In this document: one piece after another, positions 7,749 to 16,958 of the stretch
Position numbering within the stretch: the stretch's first letter is position 1
Layout of the letters: the number at the start of each line of letters is the position of its first letter
Source of the DNA: Nordella sp. HKS 07
GTDB lineage: Bacteria > Pseudomonadota > Alphaproteobacteria > Rhizobiales > Aestuariivirgaceae
DNA: 64,000 bases
NCBI RefSeq assembly: GCF_011046735.1
Contig: NZ_CP049258.1
Span: forward strand, 5,164,001-5,228,000
Reading direction: 5' to 3'
Notes under the pieces: model-generated
The model's input: the letters and a program-made list of their open reading frames with translations, nothing else
What the model was told of the DNA's origin: nothing
The model's database searches: none
Position numbers and translations under genes: made by a program

Positions 7749-8096
7749 ATGAAATGGTTTTCGCATCCTCCGGCGTGCGTCATGGACTGGGCCAAGCCGG
7801 GCATGGTCCGACAAGTCAACAACCTTGAGATGGCAGCCGCCGAACTCCTCAAATGGCCGAGGAGCGCCAAGGGTGATGGCACCGCGAGGCTGGTGACTGA
7901 AGCACATGCGGGCAAGGCTGAGCCCGAAGCGGCAAAGAAAGCCTTCGAAGCGGCGGCGAGGGAGGCTCGCGTCTGGCTGCCGCAGTGTCTGACCGGGCTT
8001 CCAAACCTGCTCGCGGTCCTGCTCACCTGGCTGAGGCTTCTCTTGCGTCTCCTCCTGATCGCGCTCTTGCCTCAGCCGCGATCCGCATTCACGTGA
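7749..8096 (+). CDS. DUF982-like protein
   Basis: Residues 25-77 fit the DUF982 pattern of rhizobia: an 'AAELLKWPRSAKGDG' segment, then a basic/charged turn and KAFEAAAREARVW. The family usually ends about here. The extra C-terminal stretch is leucine-rich (TWLRLLLRLLLIALL) and may be out-of-frame sequence gained after a frameshift. No clear ribosome binding site is seen. Function of the family is unknown. Confidence 0.5.
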   Translation: MKWFSHPPACVMDWAKPGMVRQVNNLEMAAAELLKWPRSAKGDGTARLVTEAHAGKAEPEAAKKAFEAAAREARVWLPQCLTGLPNLLAVLLTWLRLLLRLLLIALLPQPRSAFT

Positions 8097-8156
8097 AAAC
8101 ACGATGTTCACGGTCGACTAAACCTTCAGCGTCCGAGCCCCCCGACCTTCGCCGTC

Positions 8157-8552
8157 ATGTCGCGCCAATCCCGCAAACGTGACCGGCGCTTGAAACATTC
8201 TGTTCACGGGAGTGGGAGATGCGAAGCTCATTCGAGGTGGAGCGGGAAGCCGCGCCGGAACGGGGCGATGAAGAATGGTAGGTGCCGAATGCATCGCGGC
8301 AAGGCAAAGGGCTCTCCAAAAGGTAACCGAAACGCCTGGAAGCATGGGAATTATGCAACAAAGGAGAAAACGCGCCGCATTGCTATGAACGTTCTCCTAT
8401 GGTACCTTTATGCCCACGGGATACATCTGGTTCTGCGATGTGATCATCCACAAGCAACCATCGCTAGCTTGGTGTTACCGTTTGTCATTGTGATTTTTAC
8501 CACAGCGCTCGTCAGAATCCCGCCTTATGATTCATCAGGTTCACAGTCTTGA
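8157..8552 (+). CDS. HGGxSTG-motif protein, degenerate copy A
   Basis: Residues 32-70 match the HGGxSTG-type domain (SGKPRRNGAMKNGRCRMH, then GSPKGNRNAWKHGNY). The signature HGGKSTG has become HRGKAKG and the first cysteine is Arg. The C-terminal 60 residues contain a hydrophobic stretch foreign to the family. A second copy of the same domain lies at 10310-10489, so the pair brackets the TIR gene. Probably non-functional. Confidence 0.45.
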   Translation: MSRQSRKRDRRLKHSVHGSGRCEAHSRWSGKPRRNGAMKNGRCRMHRGKAKGSPKGNRNAWKHGNYATKEKTRRIAMNVLLWYLYAHGIHLVLRCDHPQATIASLVLPFVIVIFTTALVRIPPYDSSGSQS

Positions 8553-8752
8553 GATGGAGACTGTCACACATAAGCATGCGGCAAGTCTCACCATATTCCA
8601 ATCAAAGGCTCATAGCTCGATAGGGCGTTGAGAAATTGGAGTGAGGCCCGCGAGCCTCGCAAGGCTGAAAGAATTGTGCCGAGAAGGTATCAGAGCCTCA
8701 TGCCCCAGATTCGTTATGACATCGGACATCTGGCTGGCTCGGGAGGAACGTC

Positions 8753-10288
8753 ATGCCATTTTCCAACACCGCTGCTTTGAATATCTTTTTTAGTTATGCC
8801 TCGGAAGACGAGACGGTAGCCGACGCGCTCGCTACCACTCTGCGACAGGTATTTTTGCACGAGATTGAGATCACCAAAATGAGCGAGTTTCCGAGTGGGC
8901 TGAATTGGCGGAAGATTATAGACGACAGCATAGAGCGAACAGATATTCTGATCGCCATTGCGACCGGACGATTGAAACCAAGTCATTCCTTTACCGGTGT
9001 TGAAATCGGTAGCTTCTCCTTTTCCTTGCGATCAAAACCCACAATGGAAAGATGGCCCTCCCTGAACCGTCGTATGATTCCATTTGCTGTATTAGCCCGG
9101 ATACCGGGTACCCTAGATGAGTTCCAGGGTGTGGACATTGATCCGACGCATCTGCGGGATGTTAGGTTCGATCCGACCGACCTCACGTCAAATCTTGAAA
9201 ACCTATCTAATAGGCACGCAAGAAACTCTCCAGATAATATGATTTTTCGGCTGCTTGGCGATATTGAGGATGTTATTCATGCCTGCGGAATAGGTACGGT
9301 AGGCAGAACTGTAAGCCTCGAAGGAAGAATCGAACAGCTGCGCGCACATTCAGTGAATCTTTGCACGAGGCTTTTTGAGCTCATGCTTAACAGAGAAAAG
9401 TCGGTAGTCATTCCAAAAAGCAAACTCGTCATTACCGTCAAAGGTGATGAAGCCATTTCAATCGAGGATGCCACGCTAAGAATTGAGGGGCCCTGCAACG
9501 AAGCTTTTGGTCTTGAGGAAGGATTGTCCGGACCAATTACCTGGGCTCAATTTACGTCCAAGGCCCAGGGCGAAGATATTCGCTTTGCCTGGCACGAAGC
9601 CTTCACAGCATTGATGGGGGCCGCGAAGAAGAGCAATTTTATCGAGAATAACATGATTTTATCCTTCGACAGGCAAAAGAGCTTTCGGATATTCACATCA
9701 AGAATCGCCAATTTTTACAGCAATGCGACTGAATTTGAGGTTTATATAGTCGAGATATTGCAGGGAAAGGACTATGGCGACCCCAAAACTACACTGCTAT
9801 TGAAAGCTATGGAAATAGGATTGCAATATCGATTCATGTTTCTTGAGAAGGATCAAAGTGAATTTTCACCTATTGTATTTAGAGCCGTTACGAAACAAAA
9901 GATGAAGAAGAAAGTACTTGATTTGCTCAATGGTTTGAATCTTCTACTGCAAAAGTCTCAACAATATGGATTGAATGAGTCAAAAAATATTATACTAATA
10001 ATGAAGGATGCGTCATCAGAATTGGATACCCTATTTCAGATATGGGATAGAGAGCAGACGGCGCTCTACAGCGCCGCTACAACAATACTAAACATCAAAG
10101 ACGTTTCTGAATCAGACAAGGCGACCTTCATTCGAACACTGGAATCATTTTGTGAACATACAAACGCAATGAACAAGAGTTACACCTCTTCGGTGCTAGG
10201 CTTGTTGCAAGATAAAATCAAAGGGGACGAAGCCTCGCTACGACGAGAAATGGCAGTCGGAGAAATGCCCGTGAGGCTTCACGCTTAA
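8753..10288 (+). CDS. Stand-alone TIR-domain protein with large C-terminal region
   Basis: A 511-residue protein with an N-terminal TIR domain of about 150 residues: strand A (NIFFSYASEDE, residues 10-20), strand D region (TDILIAIA, 63-70) and the catalytic-type glutamate E84 in SFTGVEIGSF. TIR domains of this kind hydrolyse NAD+ in several bacterial defence systems. The remaining 350 residues, partly alpha-helical with Lys-rich segments, match nothing I know and may be the sensor. GGAGG sits six bases before the ATG. Base composition is clearly more AT-rich than neighbours, and HGGxSTG remnants flank the gene, which suggests recent transfer. It is alone, with no cyclase or Argonaute partner. 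Confidence 0.8.
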   Translation: MPFSNTAALNIFFSYASEDETVADALATTLRQVFLHEIEITKMSEFPSGLNWRKIIDDSIERTDILIAIATGRLKPSHSFTGVEIGSFSFSLRSKPTMERWPSLNRRMIPFAVLARIPGTLDEFQGVDIDPTHLRDVRFDPTDLTSNLENLSNRHARNSPDNMIFRLLGDIEDVIHACGIGTVGRTVSLEGRIEQLRAHSVNLCTRLFELMLNREKSVVIPKSKLVITVKGDEAISIEDATLRIEGPCNEAFGLEEGLSGPITWAQFTSKAQGEDIRFAWHEAFTALMGAAKKSNFIENNMILSFDRQKSFRIFTSRIANFYSNATEFEVYIVEILQGKDYGDPKTTLLLKAMEIGLQYRFMFLEKDQSEFSPIVFRAVTKQKMKKKVLDLLNGLNLLLQKSQQYGLNESKNIILIMKDASSELDTLFQIWDREQTALYSAATTILNIKDVSESDKATFIRTLESFCEHTNAMNKSYTSSVLGLLQDKIKGDEASLRREMAVGEMPVRLHA

Positions 10289-10309
10289 GCACAGGATCAT
10301 ACCTGGCCA

Positions 10310-10489
10310 AATTCGAGACGGAACGGCAAGCCGTGCCGGAACGGCGCGATGAGGAACGGTAGGTGCCTGATGCACGACGGCAATGCGACCGGCGCACCGA
10401 AATGCAGCCCGGAATGCATGGAAGCATGGGAATTATTCAGTGGTCGAGAAGGTACGACGCGCGTTAATCCTCTCCCTCTTGTTGCGTAG
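10310..10489 (+). pseudogene. HGGxSTG-motif remnant, copy B
   Basis: In frame after the TIR stop codon, the sequence reads NGKPCRNGAMRNGRCLMHDG, then NATGAPKCSPECMEAWEL, matching the HGGxSTG domain and, at DNA level, 8231-8360. There is no start codon, and the asparagine-rich core is altered (KCSPECMEAW for KGNRNAWKHG). Confidence 0.6.
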
Positions 10490-10906
10490 CTAGAAGTCGA
10501 ACCGGAAAGTATCCCTCACAAAAGACATGTTCTTTTCCGGCACGCCCGCATTGCCGAACCGCTCCACGACGTTGGACTCAACACCCCAGGTTATCGGGCT
10601 GATAAAGCCTTCAGGGGGCGGCGGCGTATAGGCGGCGCTTATTTCCAGAATCTGCGCAACGAGCGTGGGGTCACTCGGTATCCAATTCCCCATAACAATT
10701 CGGCCGCCGGGTCGGGTCACACTCGCCATCTCCTTGGCGACATCAAATGGCCTCGGCGCGAGCATGCTCCAAAAAAAAAAAAAAACGCTAACCACGAGGT
10801 CGAAGGTATTGTCCGGCAACGAGGCCAAATCAGTGGCATGGCCTTCTTCAAACCCCGTTTTCCACCCCCGATCGCTGGGGTTTCTTCGAAGAGAAAACCT
10901 CGTCAT
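10490..10906 (-). pseudogene. SAM methyltransferase fragment with 15-A tract
   Basis: The 138-codon frame matches the second half of a class I SAM-dependent methyltransferase: GHATDLASLPDNTFDLVVS, then APRPFDVAKEM, TRPGGRIVMGNW and FVRDTFRFDF. The N-terminal half with the glycine-rich SAM motif is missing and replaced by unrelated residues. Where the family has a short FGAMF-like strand, a run of 15 A (10771-10785) encodes FFFF plus extra residues. The gene is truncated and probably inactive. Confidence 0.6.
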
Positions 10907-11500
10907 GGAGCGAACGGCGACATGGCGAAGTTTATCATTCTCCGCAACGGCTAATCAAGGTCCGCTTTACCGAAGGTACATTTTTTCCGCTAAGGTAGTG
11001 CCGTCCGCCTTAGAGCGGGCGGAACCCAAGAGCCCCGTCCATGGAACGCCCTCCCTTGGGCGGGGTTTCTCGTCTCGTCTGGAGACGGCCGCTTGGCGGA
11101 CGGGCTAGGAGTCAAATTTTTTTGCTATGTGAATGAAATGCCTTGTGCAGCGTTGGTAAATTCCAGCCTATCCCCGCAATTATACCAACGCCAACAAGAC
11201 AGGCCGCCAGAAAGCAATAAGGCGAAATCATCCTTTTGATCGCCGCCAGTTGCCTATCCTACGGTCACCATCTCCATTTTCGGCGGGATCGTATTATGAG
11301 GATCGAAGCACTTGTCTCAATCGAAGACGCTTCATGCATTCGACCAGTGAACTCTGAGAAACACCGCACGTGGCATTTCTCGCACATTTGGGGATTGGAT
11401 CAAGGGACAGCTCCCAACATTGAAGCCGACTTGGGGCGGACGTTGCAGAGATTGGTGCATTTGTAGCGCCCTTGATGTTGATCGCCGATTCACCCATTGA
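10907..11500. other. Region without a recognisable gene
   Basis: Short open frames on both strands lack family features. A possible hairpin lies at 11007-11022 (TCCGCC / GGCGGA) and a GC-rich imperfect stem (CCCCGTCCA with TTGGGCGGGG) at 11035-11065, which may be an old terminator. Confidence 0.3.
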
Positions 11501-11710
11501 CTAAGCTGCCGTACTGCCGCCATCGACCGACATCATAGCGCCCGTCATAAAGGAGGAATCGTCCGAAGCGAGAAACAGCACCGCCTTGGCGATCTTGTCG
11601 GGATTCGCGATGCGGCCAAGCGAAATCTCCGCAGCGAGTTGCTCCTTGGTCAACCCGCGGTACGCAAGGCCGGCGGCCGTCGTGGGCGTGTCGATTTCGC
11701 CAGGGCAGCC
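11501..11710 (-). pseudogene. Short-chain dehydrogenase C-terminal remnant
   Basis: About 68 codons match the C-terminus of an [33 protein letters not shown] and the near-universal tail [14 protein letters not shown]. The Rossmann motif and the YxxxK catalytic pair are absent. Homology stops abruptly near 11710, so only the last quarter of the gene remains. Confidence 0.65.
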
Positions 11711-12008
11711 CGGCTGCTGCGGAGCAAATCAACCGTAGTGCAGCACAATCGTTGCCGACGGAGCGGGTTCGCCTGGTTCGCCGGTTAATGGCTCGACACT
11801 TTGTGCAATACCTGTTCCGCGTATTCGTGATGCTTTGCAATGGCATACGTATTTGATTGGGCCGAGGGGCAGATGCCGGGGATCTTGCAAAACCGACGAT
11901 TTGTGAGGATGATCCGACCGTCTCCGGACTGCTTGTGCGGTTGAAATGAAGGCGCGGTTCACTATCGCAGATTTACACCGGCTCACCCATCGCGCGTCGG
12001 TTGCCTTG

Positions 12009-12137
12009 CTAGTCGCAGATGATCTCGTCGTGAATCGACGTCACGACTGGGAAGCCGGCGGCCTCAAGTCGCAGCATCGCATCCGCCAACAGGTCACGCC
12101 CCATTCGATAGCGGGTCCCGATAACCTCGCGGTCGAC
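12009..12137 (-). pseudogene. DNA polymerase A-type remnant
   Basis: A 42-codon stretch reads RDLLADAMLRLEAAGFPVV followed by SIHDEIICD and a stop. It matches the O-helix-distal part and motif C (HDE, the catalytic acidic pair) of family A DNA polymerases, closest in style to phage or plasmid PolA. Nothing else of the polymerase remains on either side. Confidence 0.55.
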
Positions 12138-12146
12138 CCAAATCTA

Positions 12147-13610
12147 CTAACTTCGTTCTCCCGAACTGTTTTTCAGCTTACGAATCTTCGCTACCTTGAG
12201 TTTTGTCGTGGCCTTGAGCTGAGAAGGTTTTTTTGCGTTGATTTGGGGATTGTGAGGCTTGGGGGCTGGGGAGCGGATGGGGTCGAGGGCGCGGAGCGCG
12301 TCCGCGGCGTGGCGCATGAGGCTGGTGAGGGCGGTGGCCTGGGTAAGGCTGCGAATACCGGTGTCGGGAATCGTGGAGGCTTCGGTGTGGGCGATGACCT
12401 GCTGCATGATCTGCATGAGCGGTCCGTGGGGCGGTATGCGCACTACGTGACCGTTCTGAACGTAGAAGTTTATACCTTCGTCTACGAGAGGGCCAAGCTC
12501 AAACGGCCGCTGGTGAGGGCCTGGTGGTTTAGCGGCCGCCCGATATGAGAGGCGCACGGTGGCCGTGCGCGCAGAGTTGTCGATAGCGATGACTTCGCAG
12601 CGGTAGAGAGGGCTGAACTGATGCGCGTCGTCACCGACCTGGAAAGGTTCTCCAACCTTTTGCGGGTGTGCGCCAAACGGCGAGAAGAGCGCGACCGAGG
12701 CGGGAGAACCCATGACATAAGAAACATTGTCGGCGAACCGGTGAACGAGGATACCGCCGCCACCCTGAAGCCCAGCGTCCCATAATTCCGCAACGCGAAA
12801 CTCTACGAGGTAGGGACCAAGCTCAGCGGCGAGGTATCCGCGCAGATCCCGGCGATGAAGCGGGCGGAGCACGACATCCTGAGTTCCGAAATGTTCAAAC
12901 AGAGGCTTCCATACGCGGTTTTCGTTGAGCCAGCCACGCGAGCGCATGTTCCAGGCATTCATGCCTGGACCGACGAACGAGTAGTTGGGGTTGGGGGTGG
13001 AAAAGGTCCCTCCGACGTTGGTGCTCATGATGTCCCAGATATCCTTGTATTCCTGGCTGGAACCGTCGGCGCGGGAGTGGTCAAGGCCATAACCGTGTCC
13101 CATCTCCTGCCCAAGGAGCGAGGGCCAGAGCGATGCGGTGTCGCAGACGGCGGCCATGCCGCCAGTGACACCGAAGAGGTCCATCCTGCCGGAGAAGGAG
13201 TAGACGATGCCCTCGTAGTCACCGACGGGAACCTTATTATCGAGGGCGGTCTGATATCCGAGGGTCATGAGGCCGTTGCGGTTGAACTTTCCTTTGGGGA
13301 CATCCTTGTCGGCGATATTGCCGGCGTAGTCGCTGCGGTTTGCGTTGATGGTCATCCAATCGAAGACCTTGGACGCTGAGAGATCGAGTTGGCCGTGAGA
13401 GACGTCTGAGAAGAACTCGGGGACGTTGAGGGTGCCTGCGCCTTTGCCGGTGAAAAGGCGCTCATAGAAATCGAGTGTGGGAGTGGAAGGTTTTGGCTCG
13501 TTGTTGAATTTCAGGAGCAGAATGGCCCACTTGCTGGGACGGCTCGTAACAGCGTGAAATGAATAGTCCAGCGAGATTTCTTTGCGTAACATCTGAAAAA
13601 TGTCAGGCAT
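12147..13610 (-). CDS. Large M6/gametolysin-like zincin homologue
   Basis: The 487-residue protein has a metallopeptidase-like core. Residues 165-180 read LLGQEMGHGYGLDHSR, the zincin helix HExxHxxxxxH with Gln168 in place of the first zinc-binding His; Glu169, His172 and His178 are kept. Upstream are FFSDVSHGQLDL and GDYEGIVYSFSG, like M6-type secreted peptidases. Residues 240-370 are beta-rich. The last 60 are very basic (KAT..KLKVAKIRKLKN). No signal peptide is present. AGAGGAG lies ten bases before the ATG. The base change may abolish catalysis or indicate different metal binding. Confidence 0.65.
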   Translation of the reverse strand: MPDIFQMLRKEISLDYSFHAVTSRPSKWAILLLKFNNEPKPSTPTLDFYERLFTGKGAGTLNVPEFFSDVSHGQLDLSASKVFDWMTINANRSDYAGNIADKDVPKGKFNRNGLMTLGYQTALDNKVPVGDYEGIVYSFSGRMDLFGVTGGMAAVCDTASLWPSLLGQEMGHGYGLDHSRADGSSQEYKDIWDIMSTNVGGTFSTPNPNYSFVGPGMNAWNMRSRGWLNENRVWKPLFEHFGTQDVVLRPLHRRDLRGYLAAELGPYLVEFRVAELWDAGLQGGGGILVHRFADNVSYVMGSPASVALFSPFGAHPQKVGEPFQVGDDAHQFSPLYRCEVIAIDNSARTATVRLSYRAAAKPPGPHQRPFELGPLVDEGINFYVQNGHVVRIPPHGPLMQIMQQVIAHTEASTIPDTGIRSLTQATALTSLMRHAADALRALDPIRSPAPKPHNPQINAKKPSQLKATTKLKVAKIRKLKNSSGERS

Positions 13611-14267
13611 GTGTGCTACTCCTCTAGCTGTGTCGAAAAAAAAATCAACCGCACAAAAATATTATGCCATCATGATTGTAGAATTGCATCAGCAGAATGT
13701 AATCCATCGAGCTACCAGCGAGTTCTTCTGTCCCCAGCTTAAAACGAACATTGTGCGATTATTTTCTTCGCCTACCCCACGTCGCGCAAGATCGGCGGCT
13801 GATGTTGCTCCGCCTAAAGATGAATATATCGGCAGGCTACCAAGCGCATTCACAATTGCCGAAGCGAATCCTGATGACGATGTATCCCACGTAGGCCGAT
13901 CGGATTAAGTTGAGTGCCGTGCAGCACGAGCGCTCGTGGGACGAGGTATGAAGGCGCACAGTGCAGGATAAAATATTAGAACACCCATCTCGTTGAAATC
14001 GCTAGGTTCATGGTTAGCGAGGAAGAGGGCGTATCTCGCATGCTGGTGCTCTTTTCACTTGTCAGGCGGAAAAATCCAAATTGGGGAAAGAATGATTTTT
14101 TGGAAACCGACATTGGTGTCCTGCAGGTCGAGTGAAGCAATGCAACAACGCTCGGGTTGAGCACGGGCTGTGATGTTTGGCGGCAGATATCCCTGATCGA
14201 CCCACAGATTCTCCGATACTGTTTTTAAGCGCAACGAGACTCCCGCTCACAAGCTCCCGAGCATTTG
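13611..14267. other. AT-richer intergenic region
   Basis: No intact gene is seen. A plus-strand frame (13600-13908) ends in DEYIGRLPSAFTIAEANPDDD without start signals. The stretch borders the IS5 fragment and may contain remains of the inserted element. Confidence 0.3.
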
Positions 14268-14600
14268 TCAAACAGTACGTTTAGAAAGTCGATTGTGGGG
14301 GCAGAAGAACTCCTCGCCGCAAAAATACTGGAAGTAGGGGTTCTCCACCCAGCGCGCGCACAGCTCCTCATCGGAGAGATCGAAGGTATGCTTGAGGATC
14401 GCAAGTCCAGCCATCAGCCGGGTCGGTAGAGGCGGCATGCCGGGGCCGTCGCTGTAGCCCTCGCCGCATCTCTCTTCGATGAAGCGCCATGTGATCGCCT
14501 TTGCCAGCCTCACCAACTCGTGCTCCATGTTGATGATCTGATCGAGCCGTGAGCGGAACAGATCCTGCTCACCCTTCTCGCGACGTTCCCGCGGCTTCAT
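14268..14600 (-). pseudogene. IS5-family transposase N-terminal fragment
   Basis: The 110 codons match the start of IS5-type transposases: MKPRERREKGEQDLFRSRL, the helix around PPLPTRLMAGLAILK, and WVENPYFQYFCGEEFF. The intact protein is usually above 400 residues with a DDE catalytic core, none of which is present. The match ends at residue 98 and the frame closes after foreign residues. Terminal inverted repeats were not found. Confidence 0.8.
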
Positions 14601-14838
14601 GGCGCGATCCCCCTCGGTCTATTGCCCTCAGCCCGAGAGAATCACGCTTCGCTGAGTCAGGAATCCCCAATCGAATTTGCAAGAAAATCCGGCTTTCCAG
14701 CCCACATTCTGGCAGATCGGATAACCTCAATTTCCGAAATTTATCTATCCAGTCAGTGATTTGGAAATAGTTCATTGGCGACTGCTTCATGGACGAGTTC
14801 GAAGCCTGTATCGCCGTTGAGGCGAAATCAGCGCCCCG

Positions 14839-16049
14839 CTATTTTTCGCATCTGATAAGAACCGAGATCGATTTCGCACGTTCAGCCAAATCTGAAGGCG
14901 AAAGCGGCTGTCCGAGAGCTGCGGTCGCGTAACTGACATTGTTTGCCTCAAGGAAATTCGTCAACAGCGCAGTCTTGATTGCGAAATTGACGTTTTGGGC
15001 GACGTCATTGGTTGCGGCCGCGATCTTCATTGTATCAAGTTTTCCGGCCAATGACGTTACCGCTCTGATCGAGCACGGGTCCACCGCTGTTGCCTGGCTG
15101 AACCGGGGCTGAAAATTGAAGATATCGCGTATTGTCGCCCACACCAGTCATGGCCGACACATTGCCAACCGTATAATTTCCGCTTGTCGAAAGGAGCCCC
15201 ACCAATGGATAGCCGAAAGCGCCAACTGTCTCGCCGATCTTGGCGCCTATTCGCAATGTTGCCAGACGAGGAGGTTTCAAGTCGCCCTTAAGTATGGCGA
15301 GATCGTTGGACTGGTCGCGCGCCAGGACTCGCGCTGAGCTGGGCGGATGCTGTCCGAAAACTATTACCGGCCTTGAGCATTCGCTGACAACATGGGCGTT
15401 CGTGACGATGTCCCCCTCAGCAGATATCAAGAAGCCAGTTCCCGATGACCCACCCTGGCTTTCGGGCGGACTTGCATCAGGCAATCGTTCCACAGGCGAA
15501 CGCCCTACGCCATTCGAGGCAAACGATGCGGCCTTTATATCCTTCCGCATCTCTGTGTTCGAACTTCGCGCACCATGCGAGGTCAGCAAGAGCAGCTTCG
15601 AGGTCGCCAAGCTGCTTGAAAGCAAGACCACGCTCGCGATACGCGGCGAGCATTTTGTCATCTATGTCGAGAGCGTGGGAGAAGTCGGCGATGGCCTCCC
15701 GGTAAGTGCCCACTTTCGCGTAAATTTTGCCCCGATCTAGGAAAAGCCCTCCGGCGCGTGGAGCGATCGAAATCGCCTTGCTGAAATCTGCGATGGCGGA
15801 ATCGTAACGGCCGGCAGCAGCATAAACGACTCCGCGACTGCGATAGGCGAATGAATGGTTCGGAGCCAGCCGGACAGTCATGTCCGCGTCTTGCAAAGCC
15901 TCGTTCATGTACCCCAGCGATTTTAGCGCACTCTGCCGATTATCGTAATAGCCCGCCACGGTGGGATTGATTTGAATGAGTGCGGTAAAATCATGAACGG
16001 CTTCTTCGAAGCGCATGAGCTCCATGTATAAGCCTCGAGCAGTCTGCAC
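14839..16049 (-). pseudogene. TPR plus trypsin-like serine protease, split by frameshifts
   Basis: Three overlapping minus-strand frames together form one gene. The first (16049-15477) has four TPR-like units (AYRSRGVVYAAAGRYDSAIAD, LFLDRGKIYAKVGTYREAI, AYRERGLAFKQLGDLEAAL). The second (15661-15035) has the protease triad: His in TNAHVV, Asp in NDLAIL, Ser in PGNSGGP. The third (15058-14839) continues with AGKLDTMKIAAATND and QNVNFAIKTALL, the usual C-terminus. Frameshifts lie near 15550 and 15050. The last one looks like a few bases lost between VIG and AGKL. No signal peptide remains. Confidence 0.65.
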
Positions 16050-16080
16050 AGATCGAGGATCACCATGCGCTCTTCGTGGG

Positions 16081-16512
16081 TCATTGCGTTTTCTGCTGCC
16101 TCATGAACTGAATTATCGACTCCTGGTATTCGAGGTATGGGCGGCAGTCGGCGTCGAACTGCTTGACCGCTAGATCACCCCACTTATCGCCCTCCAATTG
16201 CACTTGGCCTTTCAGCCGCGCGAGCATGGCATCTTGGATACTTGCGGTCACCTTCCTCGTCCGCGTCGGGTCTTCGAGACCGTCGGCGAGCACGAACATA
16301 CCGGCCAGCTCCCATCCGTTCTTGAGATTTTCCAGCGCGGTGGCAGTGTCTTGCTGGCCAACGGCCAATGCGGCTTCCGAAGTCAAGCGGAAATAGGCGC
16401 TGCACTCGATCATGCGAGCGCCGATCTTGTAGTGCTTGTTCTGCTCGGCGGTTAGCGCATGCGCGCTCGACACGCTGAGAATGAGGGCCATCACGGCCAG
16501 TACACGTTTCAT
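16081..16512 (-). CDS. Secreted hypothetical protein
   Basis: The start is set at ATG 16512, where AAGGA lies upstream and a signal peptide begins (MKRVLAVMALILSVSSAHA). The frame extends 14 codons further upstream. The mature part of about 122 residues is mostly helical with two cysteines (IECSAYF and DADCRPYLEY), a pattern seen in small periplasmic proteins of Rhizobiales. Function unknown. Its stop lies 32 bases before the first codon of the broken TPR/protease gene, so the two may once have been co-transcribed. Confidence 0.7.
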   Translation of the reverse strand: MKRVLAVMALILSVSSAHALTAEQNKHYKIGARMIECSAYFRLTSEAALAVGQQDTATALENLKNGWELAGMFVLADGLEDPTRTRKVTASIQDAMLARLKGQVQLEGDKWGDLAVKQFDADCRPYLEYQESIIQFMRQQKTQ

Positions 16513-16781
16513 GTCAATCCATCCTTTTGAAATTTCAAACAGCCCATCCGACACTCACAATTAAATAGGCGCGAAGCATCAGAGCCTCATACGGCGATCC
16601 GCCAATCTCTTGCGATTTGACGCCAAATGAAGTTCTGCCCATCCCGTACAGGAGCAGCTCGAGCTTGGCGCGCCTGTGCGTCACTGAGAACGGGGCCGAA
16701 TTGCTGGCCGCGGTCTCCCGTAGGAACGTCTCGGTGAGCGAGCTTATCTAGTTTGTATGCGATTGTAGGCCCCAACGTGGC

Positions 16782-16937
16782 TCACGGCCGCACGGCGTCC
16801 TCGAGTTGCCACTGCAAAGCCCGCGAAGCCTCGATCAGCGGCAGCAGATCCGATTTCCACAAGCCGACCACATCGACTTTTGACCAGCCGGTCGTCGGAA
16901 GATCATCCGGTTTGAGTTTCATGACGGTCTTGCGCAT
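16782..16937 (-). CDS. Small hypothetical protein downstream of 16959 gene
   Basis: A 51-codon frame starts MRKTVMKLKPDDLP and ends WQLEDAVRP. A second in-frame ATG at 16922 is possible. It begins 21 bases after the stop of the gene at 16959-17402 on the same strand. It looks like a coding frame (regular amphipathic pattern, Trp-rich) but has no clear ribosome binding site and no known family. Confidence 0.35.
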   Translation of the reverse strand: MRKTVMKLKPDDLPTTGWSKVDVVGLWKSDLLPLIEASRALQWQLEDAVRP

Positions 16938-16958
16938 GCCTGACGATAGCAAACCCCT

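Noticed and set aside
7332-8111. Minus-strand ORF of 259 codons
   Set aside because: Antisense to the 76-residue helical protein and the DUF982-like gene, which have family patterns.
12855-13379. Plus-strand ORF of 174 codons
   Set aside because: Antisense to the zincin-like gene, with no independent start or family.
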